Source: an uncultured Bacillota bacterium (GTDB taxonomy: Bacteria; Bacillota; Dethiobacteria; DTU022; UBA8154). Taken from it: a stretch of DNA of 64,000 nt. Numbering within the stretch: the stretch's first letter is position 1; each line of letters opens with the position of its first letter. Positions 43,824 through 52,737 of the stretch are shown in pieces. The notes under the pieces were generated by a model. It searched no databases, had not been told where the DNA came from, and saw only the letters and a program-made list of their open reading frames with translations. The DNA is taken from assembly GCA_937973635.1 (NCBI GenBank), contig CALJJZ010000035.1:107513-171512 (forward strand), written 5' to 3'. The position numbers and the translations under genes are program-made.

Positions 43824-43883
43824 GCGTTTCCCTCCCCCACGCGCCATTCTCAAGCAAGGACAGAGTTATAGGCAAACTGCGTT

Positions 43884-45704
43884 TTAAAATAAGGTCAGCT
43901 CCCCCTCTTCGCTGCCCGCGTCAACGTCTATGTCGGCAAAAACCTCTTTGGCCGTAAGCCTTTCCAGGTAAACAGTCAGCTTCTGCACGAGCAGCTCCAG
44001 CTCCGCAGAGACTTCCTGCCGGTATTCTGTTTCCGCACCGGTTTCTGGTAAAAAATGATTTTTAAATTCTTCCGCCTCTTCCGCCAGTTTCTTCAAGGAG
44101 ACTTTAATCTCTGCAAGCATGCCCGGCAGGCGTCTGCCGGCCCGCAACCACGCCTCGGCGCTGCGCAGGGTTTCCATCAGGTTGTGGCAGCTCTGCCCTA
44201 AGGCCTGGATCGCTCGGCTGATTAAGACTTCGATCTGATCCAGCTCTGCCCTGGTCTCCAGCAGCGCCGCCTGCATGGCTTCGGCTTTTTTCCGGTCCAG
44301 GGCGAGCATTTCTTCAAATTCTTTTAAATTTTGCAATAATTTTGCCTTTAGCCTGCTCGCCGTCTCTTCGTTGGCACTTACTTCCTTTACAACATTTTCG
44401 GTAATCCTGCCCATCTCCCGGGCGAAGGCATGGTCCCGGTAACCGATGCAGGCCAGCTCTATGCGCGCCAGCAGGTTAAGCTTCTGTAAGAGGCCGACGC
44501 TTTTTTTAATGCTGAGGATCCTGTTTTCCAGGGCAAAGGCATACTCATAGAAAGAAATGCTCGTCCCTGAGAAGCCGTCCATCTTCCTCTGCAGCTCCTG
44601 GAGGTTTTGCTCCAGCTGTAGCATGAACTCCCTTACTTTCTGGAAAATACGCTGCACAGTGCTTTCTTCCCCTGTAGCGGGGCTTCCGCCCAAAAAAGCG
44701 GCGAGGAGGCTCCCTTCTTCCCCCAGCTGCTGCAGACGCAGCTCCATAGACTTAAGCCGCCCCTCCATTTCGTCTAAAGAACGGGCTAACTCCTCCCCGA
44801 TATTGCGCACCAACTTTATGCAAAGCTCAAGGACGGCAGAGATAAAGTAAAACAGTTGCGGCGCTGCCGCCTCTCCATTGTGACGGGCCTCCATAGCCGC
44901 AACAATGCTTTGCAAACACCTGTTCAAGTTTTCCATACCCTGGCGCAGAATATCCTGGGCCTGGATAGAAACCATGATCTCCTGCACGGGCTGCAGGCTG
45001 GCCCTGACATGTTCCATTAAATCCTGGAGCAGCTTATGGATCTCTTCCAAAGATTCAAGGGTAAGGCTGAAGAGCCGGTCAAATTCCCGTTGTTGCCCGC
45101 TGCTGAGGCCAGCATGGCAATTTAACATTATTTCCAGATCCTGGGCAAAACGGTCGTTCCAGGCGTTGAGGCTTTCCACCGTCTCCTGCAGGCTGCTGTA
45201 ATAGCCGGCAACCTGACCGGAAAAGAGGTGGACATGGTCGGAGATAACACGGAAGGGGCGGCCTCTGTCGCCCAGGCGGGCAGCAAAGATAATGGCATTC
45301 AAGGAGACGATCTCTATCTCCATTAACCTTTCCTTGATCCGCCCGATCATGGCTGTGAGGATGCTTAGGGCTGAAGCCTCGTTATTGACGCCGAGGAAAT
45401 GGTTGACGCTGTTGTACATCTGCCTTTCATCCGCCATCTGGTAGAGCGTTTTATCCATTTTGGCAGCAACTTTTTGCAGGATCTGTAAAAGCCTGGGCAT
45501 ATCTCGGCCAGAGGCAGGGCTGGCGGTTTGGGGAATAAAATATTCCAGCAAGATAGCCGTCTCCTCCAAGGTCAGCTCTATCTCCCGCTCAAGGCGCGGA
45601 AGCTGTTGGTACACAGCTTCGTAGACCTCTTCTGTAGCCGCGCTGAGCTCCAGGATCTCCCTGGTAGCAGCTTGAATACGGTCTTTGAACTTATCCAGCT
45701 TCAC
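43884..45704 (-). CDS. Soluble coiled-coil protein with two degenerate chemoreceptor-like hairpin tips
   Basis: A 606-residue, almost wholly helical protein without membrane segment. Two segments copy the signalling tip of methyl-accepting chemotaxis proteins: VSLNAIIFAARLGDRGRPF at about 133-151 (compare the usual LNAAIEAARAGE-G-GFAVVA) and LLARIELACIGYRDHAF at about 411-427. AQDILRQGMENLNRCL near 249 resembles the QDI-RQ motif of CheZ/MCP-like proteins. It may scaffold a cytoplasmic signalling complex. GTG at 45704 is preferred, eight bases after GGGAGG; the frame is open to 45803 but that overlaps the upstream receiver gene. Its neighbours are a degenerate receiver (28 bases upstream) and an RsbW-like kinase. 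Confidence 0.75.
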   Translation of the reverse strand: MKLDKFKDRIQAATREILELSAATEEVYEAVYQQLPRLEREIELTLEETAILLEYFIPQTASPASGRDMPRLLQILQKVAAKMDKTLYQMADERQMYNSVNHFLGVNNEASALSILTAMIGRIKERLMEIEIVSLNAIIFAARLGDRGRPFRVISDHVHLFSGQVAGYYSSLQETVESLNAWNDRFAQDLEIMLNCHAGLSSGQQREFDRLFSLTLESLEEIHKLLQDLMEHVRASLQPVQEIMVSIQAQDILRQGMENLNRCLQSIVAAMEARHNGEAAAPQLFYFISAVLELCIKLVRNIGEELARSLDEMEGRLKSMELRLQQLGEEGSLLAAFLGGSPATGEESTVQRIFQKVREFMLQLEQNLQELQRKMDGFSGTSISFYEYAFALENRILSIKKSVGLLQKLNLLARIELACIGYRDHAFAREMGRITENVVKEVSANEETASRLKAKLLQNLKEFEEMLALDRKKAEAMQAALLETRAELDQIEVLISRAIQALGQSCHNLMETLRSAEAWLRAGRRLPGMLAEIKVSLKKLAEEAEEFKNHFLPETGAETEYRQEVSAELELLVQKLTVYLERLTAKEVFADIDVDAGSEEGELTLF

Positions 45705-45732
45705 AGAAAAGCCCTCCCAGAACTTTTCTTTA

Positions 45733-46080
45733 TTAAAGGATAAAAGACAGGATCTGCTCTGCAAAGCATTCTTTGGAGATAAAGCCATCAAAGATCTCTT
45801 CATCGTTTAGGCTGTAGCCGTTAAGATCGTCGTTAAACAGGGCCATACCAATGATTTTTGCCCCTGGAAGCTCTTTTCTGATTAAAGCAGCCCGCCGGGA
45901 AGAGCCCTGCTCCATCTGGAGCAAAACCAGGTCCGGTTTTAATTCGCGCCAGGCAGCCTGGGCTTCCAGCATAGATTTGGCGGCAAAAACAAGGGCCTGC
46001 TGGCTCCGGTCTGACAACAACCGCCGTACTGCTTCGTTAAAAGCGTCGTTATCGTTGATGATTAAAACCTTGGTGGACAT
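45733..46080 (-). CDS. Degenerate response-regulator receiver (phospho-acceptor Asp missing)
   Basis: A 115-residue protein with the receiver fold: VLIINDND (acidic pocket partly changed to Asn), PDLVLLQMEQG where the phosphorylated Asp is Gln55, a Thr/Ser position in GMALF and the conserved Lys103 (FISKE). Without the Asp it cannot be phosphorylated in the normal way and may act as a protein-binding module, perhaps for the MCP-like protein encoded next. Confidence 0.85.
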   Translation of the reverse strand: MSTKVLIINDNDAFNEAVRRLLSDRSQQALVFAAKSMLEAQAAWRELKPDLVLLQMEQGSSRRAALIRKELPGAKIIGMALFNDDLNGYSLNDEEIFDGFISKECFAEQILSFIL

Positions 46081-46286
46081 GGCCTCTAACCGCCCTTATG
46101 GTTTTAATCAAGTATGATACAACTGCCCTTTGCCAATTCCAGTATAAACCTTTTTCTGTGCAGGCCCCATCGGAAAACTCCCTATTTTCGAAGGAAAAGT
46201 GCCCAATAAAAAAGAAAAACATCCCTATTTTCAGGGATATGGACGCAAAGCAAGCTGCCTTTAAATTTGGGGTGCAAGGAGCTGCC

Positions 46287-48398
46287 TTATTTATTTATCA
46301 CCACAAATTCGACCCGGTTTCCTTTCTCATGGTAGTACAGCTTCGCGCAGCAGAGGCGTGTCATGGCGATGCCCCGCCCCCTTTCGGCGCCCCCTTCCAG
46401 CTCCAGAGGCCTTTCCTCCCGTTCCCGCCAGTTAAAACCTTCTCCTTCGTCCTCCACGGCGCCCAGGAGGTACGTCTCCGTCCTGACAATCTCCACCTTG
46501 ACCCTGCGGCCGGGATCAAACCCGTTGCCGTGTTCGATGGCATTGGCCGCCAGCTCGTAGAGGCAGGTCAAGAAGAGCTCACTTTCGGCCAATCCTTCTA
46601 AGAAAGGCAAGGCCTCCTGGCGCAAGCGCTTTAGCTCGTTAAAATCGCTCGCCAGGGTAAAGCAATGCGTCCTTTTTTCCGCCGGGTCAAGCTGCAGCAC
46701 CAGGAAAGTAAGGTCGTCCCTGGTCTGCAGGGAACCGCCGTTAAATTCCCGGAAATCGTCGAGGACCTCCCGCACAATAAAGTGGGGTGGCAGGTAGGCG
46801 TTGGCATAAAAAACCACAGGCAGCCTCTCCCAGTAATAGGCGCCGCAGGCGCCCTGTTCCGTCAGGCCGTCGGTATTAAAAAAAACGGTGCTGCCAGGGG
46901 TGAGAACGATTTTCTCTTCTTGCAGCGTCTGGATATGCTCGGGGAGAAAGTTCGTAAGGAAAAAACCTCTGCCCATGAGCTTCACCGCCGACCCGTCCCC
47001 CAGCCTGACCAAGGGCGTCTCCTGGAAGCCGGCGCCACAGTAGCAGAGCTCCTTCTTTTCCAGATCCATTACGGTCAGAAAGATGCTGATATACAGCTCT
47101 TCGGGGTAGTTCTCGCGGCAGAACTGCCGCTGCAGGTGCTGCAGGATGCTGTAAGGCCGGAGCGCCTCGGGCTTAAGGCTGACATAGCTGGCAATGGCTT
47201 CTTTGATAAAGACACTAAGCATGGCGCCGTCTAAGCCGTGGCCCGAGACGTCGCAGAGGTAGAGGACCAGTTTATCCCCTGCCTGGATGACGTCATACAT
47301 ATCGCCGCCCATTTTTTGCGCGGGCCGGTAATAAGCGGCAAAGGAAAGGCCCGGCACAGGGGGAAAGGAACGGAGAAACAGCCGTTCGTGGACGGCGCGG
47401 GCCTTGTCCATCTCTTCGTCCAGCTGCCGGTAGAGCCGCTGCAGCTCCCGAGCACCCTCCGCCAGCTTTTTTTCCGCTTCCCGGCGTGCCGTGATATCGC
47501 TTAAAACAAGCAGGCTGGCCCTTTCCCCCTCCCACGGGACGACCACAACCTTGGCCTCTATCCACCTGGTCTCCCCCGCCCCCGTAATCAGGCGAAAGGG
47601 GTAACGCTCCTCAATGACCTCCCCGGCCATCCTCCTTGCATGTCTGAAAAGCACTTCCTCTCTATCTTCGGGATGGATGAACTCTATAAAAGGGGTCGCC
47701 AGCAGTTCCAGCTGGGGGCGGCCGAAAAGTCTGGCTGCCGCGGGGTTGCAAAAGATATTGCGGCCTTCCCGGGCCACGACGATGGCTTCGTTCACGTTCT
47801 CTACCAGGAAACGGTAGCGCTCCTCGGCGGCGCGCAGGGCCTCCTCCCGCTTCCGCGCTGTAACGTCCCTGATCAAGCTCTGCACCGCCCCTTCCCCTTC
47901 CCGGGAAACCACCTTGGAGCCGATCTCCAGGATAGCTCGAGAACCATCTGCGCGCAGGTACTCCGTTTCAAAAGCAATAAAGCCGTCCTTAAGGAGCCGA
48001 GCCAGGCTGTAAGAGGGGTTATGGGCTGCATTAAAGAGCGAAGCAACGGCCTCAAATAAGGTTTCACCTTCGCCGCTCAGCAGCCGGGCCACATTTTGGT
48101 TGAGCTCCAGGACTCTGCCCTGAAAGTCGTGGATGAGCAAGGCATCAGGCATATTTTCCAAGACGGAACGGTATTTTGCTTCGCTCTGCTCCAGCAACTC
48201 CTCCGCAAGCTCCAGCCGGTTGGTCTCCCTCAGCAGCAGGTAAACGGCCAACAACAAGAGCAGGACAAATACGCCTCCCAGCGAAAAGACTGCAGGGGGG
48301 AGATCTCCCTTCTCTAAGTAAAAAAAAATGGCCGGGAGCATAAAAAAAGCCAGCAGCGCTGCCAACATCGCCTTATTTTTCCCCTTAGTCAGCTTCAC
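46287..48398 (-). CDS. PAS-PAS-PP2C serine phosphatase with C-terminal HATPase (SpoIIE/RsbU-like)
   Basis: A 703-residue membrane protein. Two N-terminal membrane helices (AMLAALLAFFMLPAIFFYL and FSLGGVFVLLLLLAVYLLL) are followed by PAS 1 (about 75-190; MPDALLIHDFQGRVLELN), PAS 2 (about 195-315), a PP2C phosphatase (MGGDMYDVIQAGD and LYLCDVSGHGLDGAML, metal Asp residues present), and an RsbW-like HATPase at the end (NAIEHGNGFDPGRR, VEDEGEGFNWRER). It should dephosphorylate an anti-sigma antagonist and perhaps also bind it with its own kinase domain. It sits between a NarL regulator and a degenerate receiver on the same strand. Confidence 0.92.
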   Translation of the reverse strand: MKLTKGKNKAMLAALLAFFMLPAIFFYLEKGDLPPAVFSLGGVFVLLLLLAVYLLLRETNRLELAEELLEQSEAKYRSVLENMPDALLIHDFQGRVLELNQNVARLLSGEGETLFEAVASLFNAAHNPSYSLARLLKDGFIAFETEYLRADGSRAILEIGSKVVSREGEGAVQSLIRDVTARKREEALRAAEERYRFLVENVNEAIVVAREGRNIFCNPAAARLFGRPQLELLATPFIEFIHPEDREEVLFRHARRMAGEVIEERYPFRLITGAGETRWIEAKVVVVPWEGERASLLVLSDITARREAEKKLAEGARELQRLYRQLDEEMDKARAVHERLFLRSFPPVPGLSFAAYYRPAQKMGGDMYDVIQAGDKLVLYLCDVSGHGLDGAMLSVFIKEAIASYVSLKPEALRPYSILQHLQRQFCRENYPEELYISIFLTVMDLEKKELCYCGAGFQETPLVRLGDGSAVKLMGRGFFLTNFLPEHIQTLQEEKIVLTPGSTVFFNTDGLTEQGACGAYYWERLPVVFYANAYLPPHFIVREVLDDFREFNGGSLQTRDDLTFLVLQLDPAEKRTHCFTLASDFNELKRLRQEALPFLEGLAESELFLTCLYELAANAIEHGNGFDPGRRVKVEIVRTETYLLGAVEDEGEGFNWREREERPLELEGGAERGRGIAMTRLCCAKLYYHEKGNRVEFVVINK

Positions 48399-48425
48399 CG
48401 CACACGCTCCTTAACTTAATCTCGC

Positions 48426-49082
48426 TTAGGCTTCGAGCAGCCCCATGAGCCTAGCAAACTGCAAGAGGGTGGCCTCGTCCACAGTATTTAACTTCGCCTT
48501 AATATTTTCCTGGTGTTTGTCGATGGTTTTAGGGCTGACAGAAAGGATCCTGGCCATCTCTTTGCGGCTGTGTTTTTCCAGCATCAACTGCAACACTTCC
48601 CTTTCCCTTTGCGTCAGCTTCTCATAGGCCGTAAAGGACTGCATCAGCCGGGGAGAAGCCGTTATCTGCTCCACCAGCACCCTGGAAACAGCCGGGCTGA
48701 AGTAGTACTCATCTCGCTGTACCGCCTCCAGGGCTAGGATCAGCTCCTGGAAGACCCCTTTTTTATGGACGTAGGCGCGGGCACCGGCCAAGCACGCCTG
48801 GAGCACATAAATATCTTCGGCGTGCATAGAAAGGATTAAGACTTTCACCGCAGGGAAACGCTTCCGGATTTGGCGGGTCGCTTCCAGCCCGTTTAGGCCG
48901 GGCATAGCAATATCCATGATCACAACATCGGGCTTGAGCTCTTCCACCAGCTGGAGCGCTTCCCTGCCGTCATCGGCCTCGCCGACGATCTCCACGTACC
49001 CATACCCTGCAAGCAGAGAGCGTAACCCCTGGCGCAAGATGGCATGGTCGTCCGCTAGGATAACCTTTAGCCCTTTTTTCAT
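48426..49082 (-). CDS. NarL/LuxR-family DNA-binding response regulator
   Basis: A 218-residue regulator: receiver domain (VILADDHAILRQG, VVIMDIAMPGLNG with phospho-Asp, ILSMHAE and KKG) and C-terminal LuxR HTH (LTQREREVLQLMLEKHSRKEMARILSVSPKTIDKH, positions about 152-186). Start overlaps the histidine kinase stop by four bases, so the two are a cognate pair. Confidence 0.95.
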   Translation of the reverse strand: MKKGLKVILADDHAILRQGLRSLLAGYGYVEIVGEADDGREALQLVEELKPDVVIMDIAMPGLNGLEATRQIRKRFPAVKVLILSMHAEDIYVLQACLAGARAYVHKKGVFQELILALEAVQRDEYYFSPAVSRVLVEQITASPRLMQSFTAYEKLTQREREVLQLMLEKHSRKEMARILSVSPKTIDKHQENIKAKLNTVDEATLLQFARLMGLLEA

Positions 49083-51328
49083 GCCTTTCCCGGACCCCTT
49101 TTCTGTAGCGGCACGGCGATCTCTATGGTTGTGCCGCCCCCTGGGCGGGACAATATTTTTAACCTGCCGTTAACAAGCTCCACTCGCTCCTGCATACCGA
49201 TCAGCCCTAAGGACTTTTCACTGTTAAGCACCGCTTCGGGCATAAAACCAATCCCGTTATCGGAGATCTGGACAGATATTTCGCCGTTGCTCTGATCAAA
49301 GAGGACGGTAGCCTCCTTGGCCGCGGCATGGCGGGCAATATTGGTCAACGCTTCCTGCACGCAGCGGAAGAGGGCCGTTTCCACTTCGCTCCCCAGCCTT
49401 TTATGTTCCCAGGATTTTGTCTTGACCTGGATATTTATACCGGCACGCTTGCTAAAGCTCTCCGCCATGTGGCGCACGGCGGGCACCAGCCCCATGTCAT
49501 CTAAGACCGGGGGGCGGAGTGATACAGCCTGCAAGTGGACAAAATCCATGGTGGCATCGATCACACCAATGCTCTGGCCGACCCTTTCCGCAAAGTCAGG
49601 GGCTAGACCGGCCAGCTCCCTAGCAAGGATCTGCAGCTCGATTTTCAGGGTCGTAAGGGCCTGGCCCACATTGTCGTGTAGCTCCCGGGAAAGGCGGCGG
49701 CGTTCCTCTTCCTGGGCTTTTAACACCCTGGCAGAGAGGGCGCGGAGTTTTTTATGGCTGGACTTGAGCTTTTCTTCCGCTTCCGCACGTTCGGTAACGT
49801 CCCGGGCAATTCCCTCTATGGCCAGCAGCCGGCCTTCCCCATCAAAAACAGGGACGGCGTACTGTTCAAGCCAGATCGTCCTGCCGTCTTTACAGGGCCA
49901 CGGCATAGTTACAGGTTTTTTGTCGCCCTGCCTGGCCTCTGTCTCCTTCTTTTCACTAAAATAAGAGCAGGCCGGCCCCACTATTTTCCTGGCAAGCTCT
50001 GCCTCCCTGTAAAATTCTTCGGGCCGGTAGCCGGTCAGCCGGTAAGCGGCCGGGCTGATATACTCCATCTGCAGCAGGGGGTTCAGCCTAGCCCGGTAGA
50101 TAATGTCCCGGGAATTATCGGCAAGGAGGCGGAACAAAGACTCGCTCTTGATAAGGGCATCCCTGTCCTGCAGGTTTGTCAGGGCGCTGCCCACAAAGGG
50201 GGAGATACCCTCCAGGAAAAAGAGGCCGTCACAAAGGGGTAAGATATCCTCTTCCCTCCGGTCGTACAGGTGGAAATACCCTATCGTCCCTCGGGGCGCC
50301 TTTAGAGGCACAAACAAAATCCGCTTCAAGTTAGACCGGACACAGTCCCCGGCGCACAGGCTGCCTGTGGCACCCTCTTCCCCGCTGCCGGTGCGCCGGC
50401 AGTAGAGGCTGCCAAAAGAAGTAAAGACAAGGTCCCTGTCCTTGTTTTCGTTCCCACTATTTGCAAGGCATCCTTGGCCCTTGCCAAGGGAGAAAAAATC
50501 TTCTGCATCATAGCAACAGGGTGCAGACAACATCTCGTAAACACCGGAAAGGCTGCTGTGGGCAACGGTAGAAAAGCTTTCCCCAGTAAAAAGCCTGAGC
50601 GCACCGGCCTCAAACCCAGTAAACTCCAGGACTTTCAGCAGCACCATCTGGATACCCCAGTCTACGCTGTCCGTTTCTGCCAGCAGGGAGAGGACTTCCG
50701 CTAGAGCCCGTTGAAAGGACCAGGCTTTTTTGGCAGCTGAGCTTTCAAAAGGCTCCCAGCCATAGGGCGTTTTATAGATAGCCTGGTGGTAACGTAGAAG
50801 CTCCATGGTCTCTCTTCCCCTTTGTGACGGCAGACTATAAGCGCAGAGGGAAAGCATTTTTTGATAAGGGATATAGCTCTCTATCACCCTTTCATAGGCA
50901 GCCATTGCCCCTGCGCCGTTATGGCCCGGCCGGCATAAATTGCCGCCCACACGCAGTCCTTCGTATCCACGCTCAAAGACAGCTGCCAGCTGCCTGTGCA
51001 AGAATTCCACGGCCCTGCCAGCATGGAAAATTCCTCCAGAGTAAAACGTATCTTCAAAGGGCAAAAGCAAGAGCAGGCCTTGTTCAAGATAAAGACCTGT
51101 CTCTGGAATCGTCTTCTCCATGGCCGCCCGTGCCTCTTTTTCCTCTACAAGGTCGCACAAAAACCAGATACACTTTTCCTCACGGCGCAAGCCTGCAGCA
51201 AAATAGAGGGGCAGGGCCTCCAGGAGGTCGTCCTTGCTTTCATAAAAGAGGCACAGGTGCGTCCCCCAGGGCGCTTCCGGGAAACAGACAAAACCTGTCT
51301 CACGCAAAATATCACCCTGCACCCGCAT
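49079..51328 (-). CDS. Sensor histidine kinase with MEDS, GAF-like and PAS domains (NarX/HisKA_3 type)
   Basis: A 749-residue cytosolic sensor kinase. Order: MEDS/DcmR-type sensory domain (GTHLCLFYESKDDLLEAL, residues about 20-190), a GAF-like region (about 210-395; Cys-rich), PAS (about 400-535), a HisKA_3 dimerisation domain with EEERRRLSRELHDNVGQAL (phospho-His), and HATPase (NIARHAAAKEATV, ISDNGIGF, GLIGMQERV). ATG at 51328 follows AAAGGGTG; the frame is open to 51355. The next gene is its NarL partner. MEDS domains are known from one-carbon-metabolising anaerobes, so a C1 or hydrocarbon signal is possible; this is inference. Confidence 0.92.
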   Translation of the reverse strand: MRVQGDILRETGFVCFPEAPWGTHLCLFYESKDDLLEALPLYFAAGLRREEKCIWFLCDLVEEKEARAAMEKTIPETGLYLEQGLLLLLPFEDTFYSGGIFHAGRAVEFLHRQLAAVFERGYEGLRVGGNLCRPGHNGAGAMAAYERVIESYIPYQKMLSLCAYSLPSQRGRETMELLRYHQAIYKTPYGWEPFESSAAKKAWSFQRALAEVLSLLAETDSVDWGIQMVLLKVLEFTGFEAGALRLFTGESFSTVAHSSLSGVYEMLSAPCCYDAEDFFSLGKGQGCLANSGNENKDRDLVFTSFGSLYCRRTGSGEEGATGSLCAGDCVRSNLKRILFVPLKAPRGTIGYFHLYDRREEDILPLCDGLFFLEGISPFVGSALTNLQDRDALIKSESLFRLLADNSRDIIYRARLNPLLQMEYISPAAYRLTGYRPEEFYREAELARKIVGPACSYFSEKKETEARQGDKKPVTMPWPCKDGRTIWLEQYAVPVFDGEGRLLAIEGIARDVTERAEAEEKLKSSHKKLRALSARVLKAQEEERRRLSRELHDNVGQALTTLKIELQILARELAGLAPDFAERVGQSIGVIDATMDFVHLQAVSLRPPVLDDMGLVPAVRHMAESFSKRAGINIQVKTKSWEHKRLGSEVETALFRCVQEALTNIARHAAAKEATVLFDQSNGEISVQISDNGIGFMPEAVLNSEKSLGLIGMQERVELVNGRLKILSRPGGGTTIEIAVPLQKRGPGKA

Positions 51329-51505
51329 AAAAAAACACCCTTTCTTCAGCAACAATACTATATCTTCATCATTTCCCGGGAAATTTTCTCATAAAATAAT
51401 ATTTCGACATCTTTTTTAGAGTTCCTTTCAATTATCTCCCTAGCTACCTAAAAAATCTCAGCCCGGCCAATCCGTACCATTGACGTCCTTACAAACCGGT
51501 TAAGC

Positions 51506-51534
51506 TTTACAGGAGCACCCTGTTCAGTTATAAT
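51506..51534 (+). promoter_or_regulatory. Sigma-A promoter of tRNA-Pro
   Basis: TTTACA, 17 bases, TATAAT, ending 14 bases before the mature tRNA. The -10 is perfect and the -35 differs from consensus in one base. Confidence 0.85.
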
Positions 51535-51547
51535 AGGATCCAGACAG

Positions 51548-51624
51548 CGGGGCGTAGCGCAGCTTGGCAGCGCGCTTGGTTCGGGACCAAGAGGTCGCGA
51601 GTTCAAATCTCGCCGCTCCGACCA
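51548..51624 (+). tRNA. tRNA-Pro (anticodon CGG)
   Basis: A full cloverleaf of 77 bases. Acceptor 5' CGGGGCG pairs with CGCTCCG (one G-T wobble), anticodon stem CTTGG/CCAAG carries loop TTCGGGA with anticodon CGG at 51582-51584, the T arm is CGAG/CTCG around GTTCAAATC, and CCA is encoded at 51622-51624. It reads CCG proline codons. It marks the boundary between the GC-rich left part of the window and the AT-richer right part. Confidence 0.95.
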
Positions 51625-51715
51625 CGATAAACACGGGGTTCTGTGAAGTCCCTGTTAACATAATAAGCCACTAAAAAAGGCTCAGTACAAATTTTTGATA
51701 CACATTTTTAAAAAG

Positions 51716-51750
51716 AAAAAACCGGGAAGCCTGTAGCTCCCCGGTTTTCT
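51716..51750. terminator. Bidirectional intrinsic terminator
   Basis: AAAACCGGGAAGC-CTGTA-GCTCCCCGGTTTT: a ten-base stem with one mismatch, A tract on the left and T tract on the right. It can end the tRNA transcript rightward and a leftward transcript from the island. Confidence 0.8.
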
Positions 51751-51769
51751 GTAGCCGGCTAGCAACCGG

Positions 51770-51829
51770 TTATTTTCCCAAGAGGGGAGCCAGCAGGTTG
51801 CCCACTTTATCTGCTGCTTCCCGCCTCAT
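51770..51829 (-). other. Possible 19-residue open frame or gene remnant between two terminators
   Basis: ATG at 51829 opens a frame MRREAADKVGNLLAPLLGK ending at TAA 51770. It looks like the amphipathic tail of a protein, and the frame is open further upstream without a clear start. It lies between the terminator of the 267-aa gene and the one at 51716-51750. No strong ribosome site is seen; remnant more likely than a gene. Confidence 0.25.
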
Positions 51830-51871
51830 TTTGGCCGGAAGCCTAGCTTCTTTATTTCTACTCCTCCCAGC

Positions 51872-51903
51872 CAAAGGAAAAGAGCACCGAGTTATCAGTG
51901 CTC
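51872..51903 (-). terminator. Intrinsic terminator after the 267-aa unknown gene
   Basis: Leftward GAGCACTGA-TAAC-TCGGTGCTC followed by TTTTCCTTT, eight bases past the TAA of the gene ending at 51911. Confidence 0.8.
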
Positions 51904-51910
51904 CTTATGA

Positions 51911-52714
51911 TTATGTTTCCTGCCATATTTCATTGGGCCTGTCTTCTGCTATTATTTCTTCTGGGTACCATATTCTCCAGTGAGAGTTTTCTGCTACATA
52001 GCTGTTTATTTCTTCGATGTCTTCCGGTTTAACATACTGTTCCGCCGGGACAATAAAAACTCTGCCGTCTGCATCGCCTAAAAACCAAATACCGGTTTCG
52101 GCATGGACAAACCGTTTGTTTTCTTCAGCAAAATCAAAACCGGGCATCATTCTTACCGTCCGTGTTTCAGACCCCGCCAGCATTTCTTCTTTTATTTCAT
52201 TAAGGGCTGCCCGGATGTGTTCTGGAGTTATTTCTTTTAAAACTGCTTCCGTTGTGGTAACGCCGTATGGCGGAGGGCTGCTTGGGCCTCCGACGCTCCA
52301 CATTTCTCCCAGGTCATAGACGATGCTGTATGCGTTTATTAGGTGTTTTCGCCGGAGGGTTGGCGAAGCTTTCCTTAATTCCTCAAAGGCCTTATTAACA
52401 TCAGCAATAACCGCCTGGACAACAGGTATCGCCATGAACTCTCCTGCTGCGGAAATCTCCTGTAATGCGTTTTGCCATTCCTGTTCTATTTGAGCGACCT
52501 CTTCCTTTAACTCAGCAAATTTAATGATAGAATGCTCGTTTTTAGGCCAAAAATAACGGGTAAGCAGCTCACGGAGAGAAGAAGGCACTCCTTGGGCATA
52601 AAAGGCTGTTTCTTTTTCTAGCATAATATCGTTTAACCTATCGACTTCTTCATAATCCATCTTCTCGAGCGTTTCAGGCACAAGCCCGAGGGATTCTTCC
52701 AGCCCCTTAATCAC
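51911..52714 (-). CDS. Hypothetical protein, 267 residues
   Basis: Not recognised. The predicted protein is soluble, acidic and largely helical in its first 160 residues (EEVAQIEQEWQNALQEISAAG, ADVNKAFEELRKA), followed by a Ser/Pro-Gly turn (VGGPSSPPPYG) and a mixed alpha/beta C-terminal part rich in Trp and Glu. No signal peptide or membrane segment. The GTG at 52714 has no good ribosome site; ATG at 52660 is an alternative. It follows the COG0523 GTPase gene by 23 bases and ends in a terminator, so it is the last gene of the lgt-COG0523 unit. A metal or lipoprotein role is possible from context only. Confidence 0.6.
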   Translation of the reverse strand: MIKGLEESLGLVPETLEKMDYEEVDRLNDIMLEKETAFYAQGVPSSLRELLTRYFWPKNEHSIIKFAELKEEVAQIEQEWQNALQEISAAGEFMAIPVVQAVIADVNKAFEELRKASPTLRRKHLINAYSIVYDLGEMWSVGGPSSPPPYGVTTTEAVLKEITPEHIRAALNEIKEEMLAGSETRTVRMMPGFDFAEENKRFVHAETGIWFLGDADGRVFIVPAEQYVKPEDIEEINSYVAENSHWRIWYPEEIIAEDRPNEIWQET

Positions 52715-52737
52715 CGAGCATCACCGCTATATGGGCT

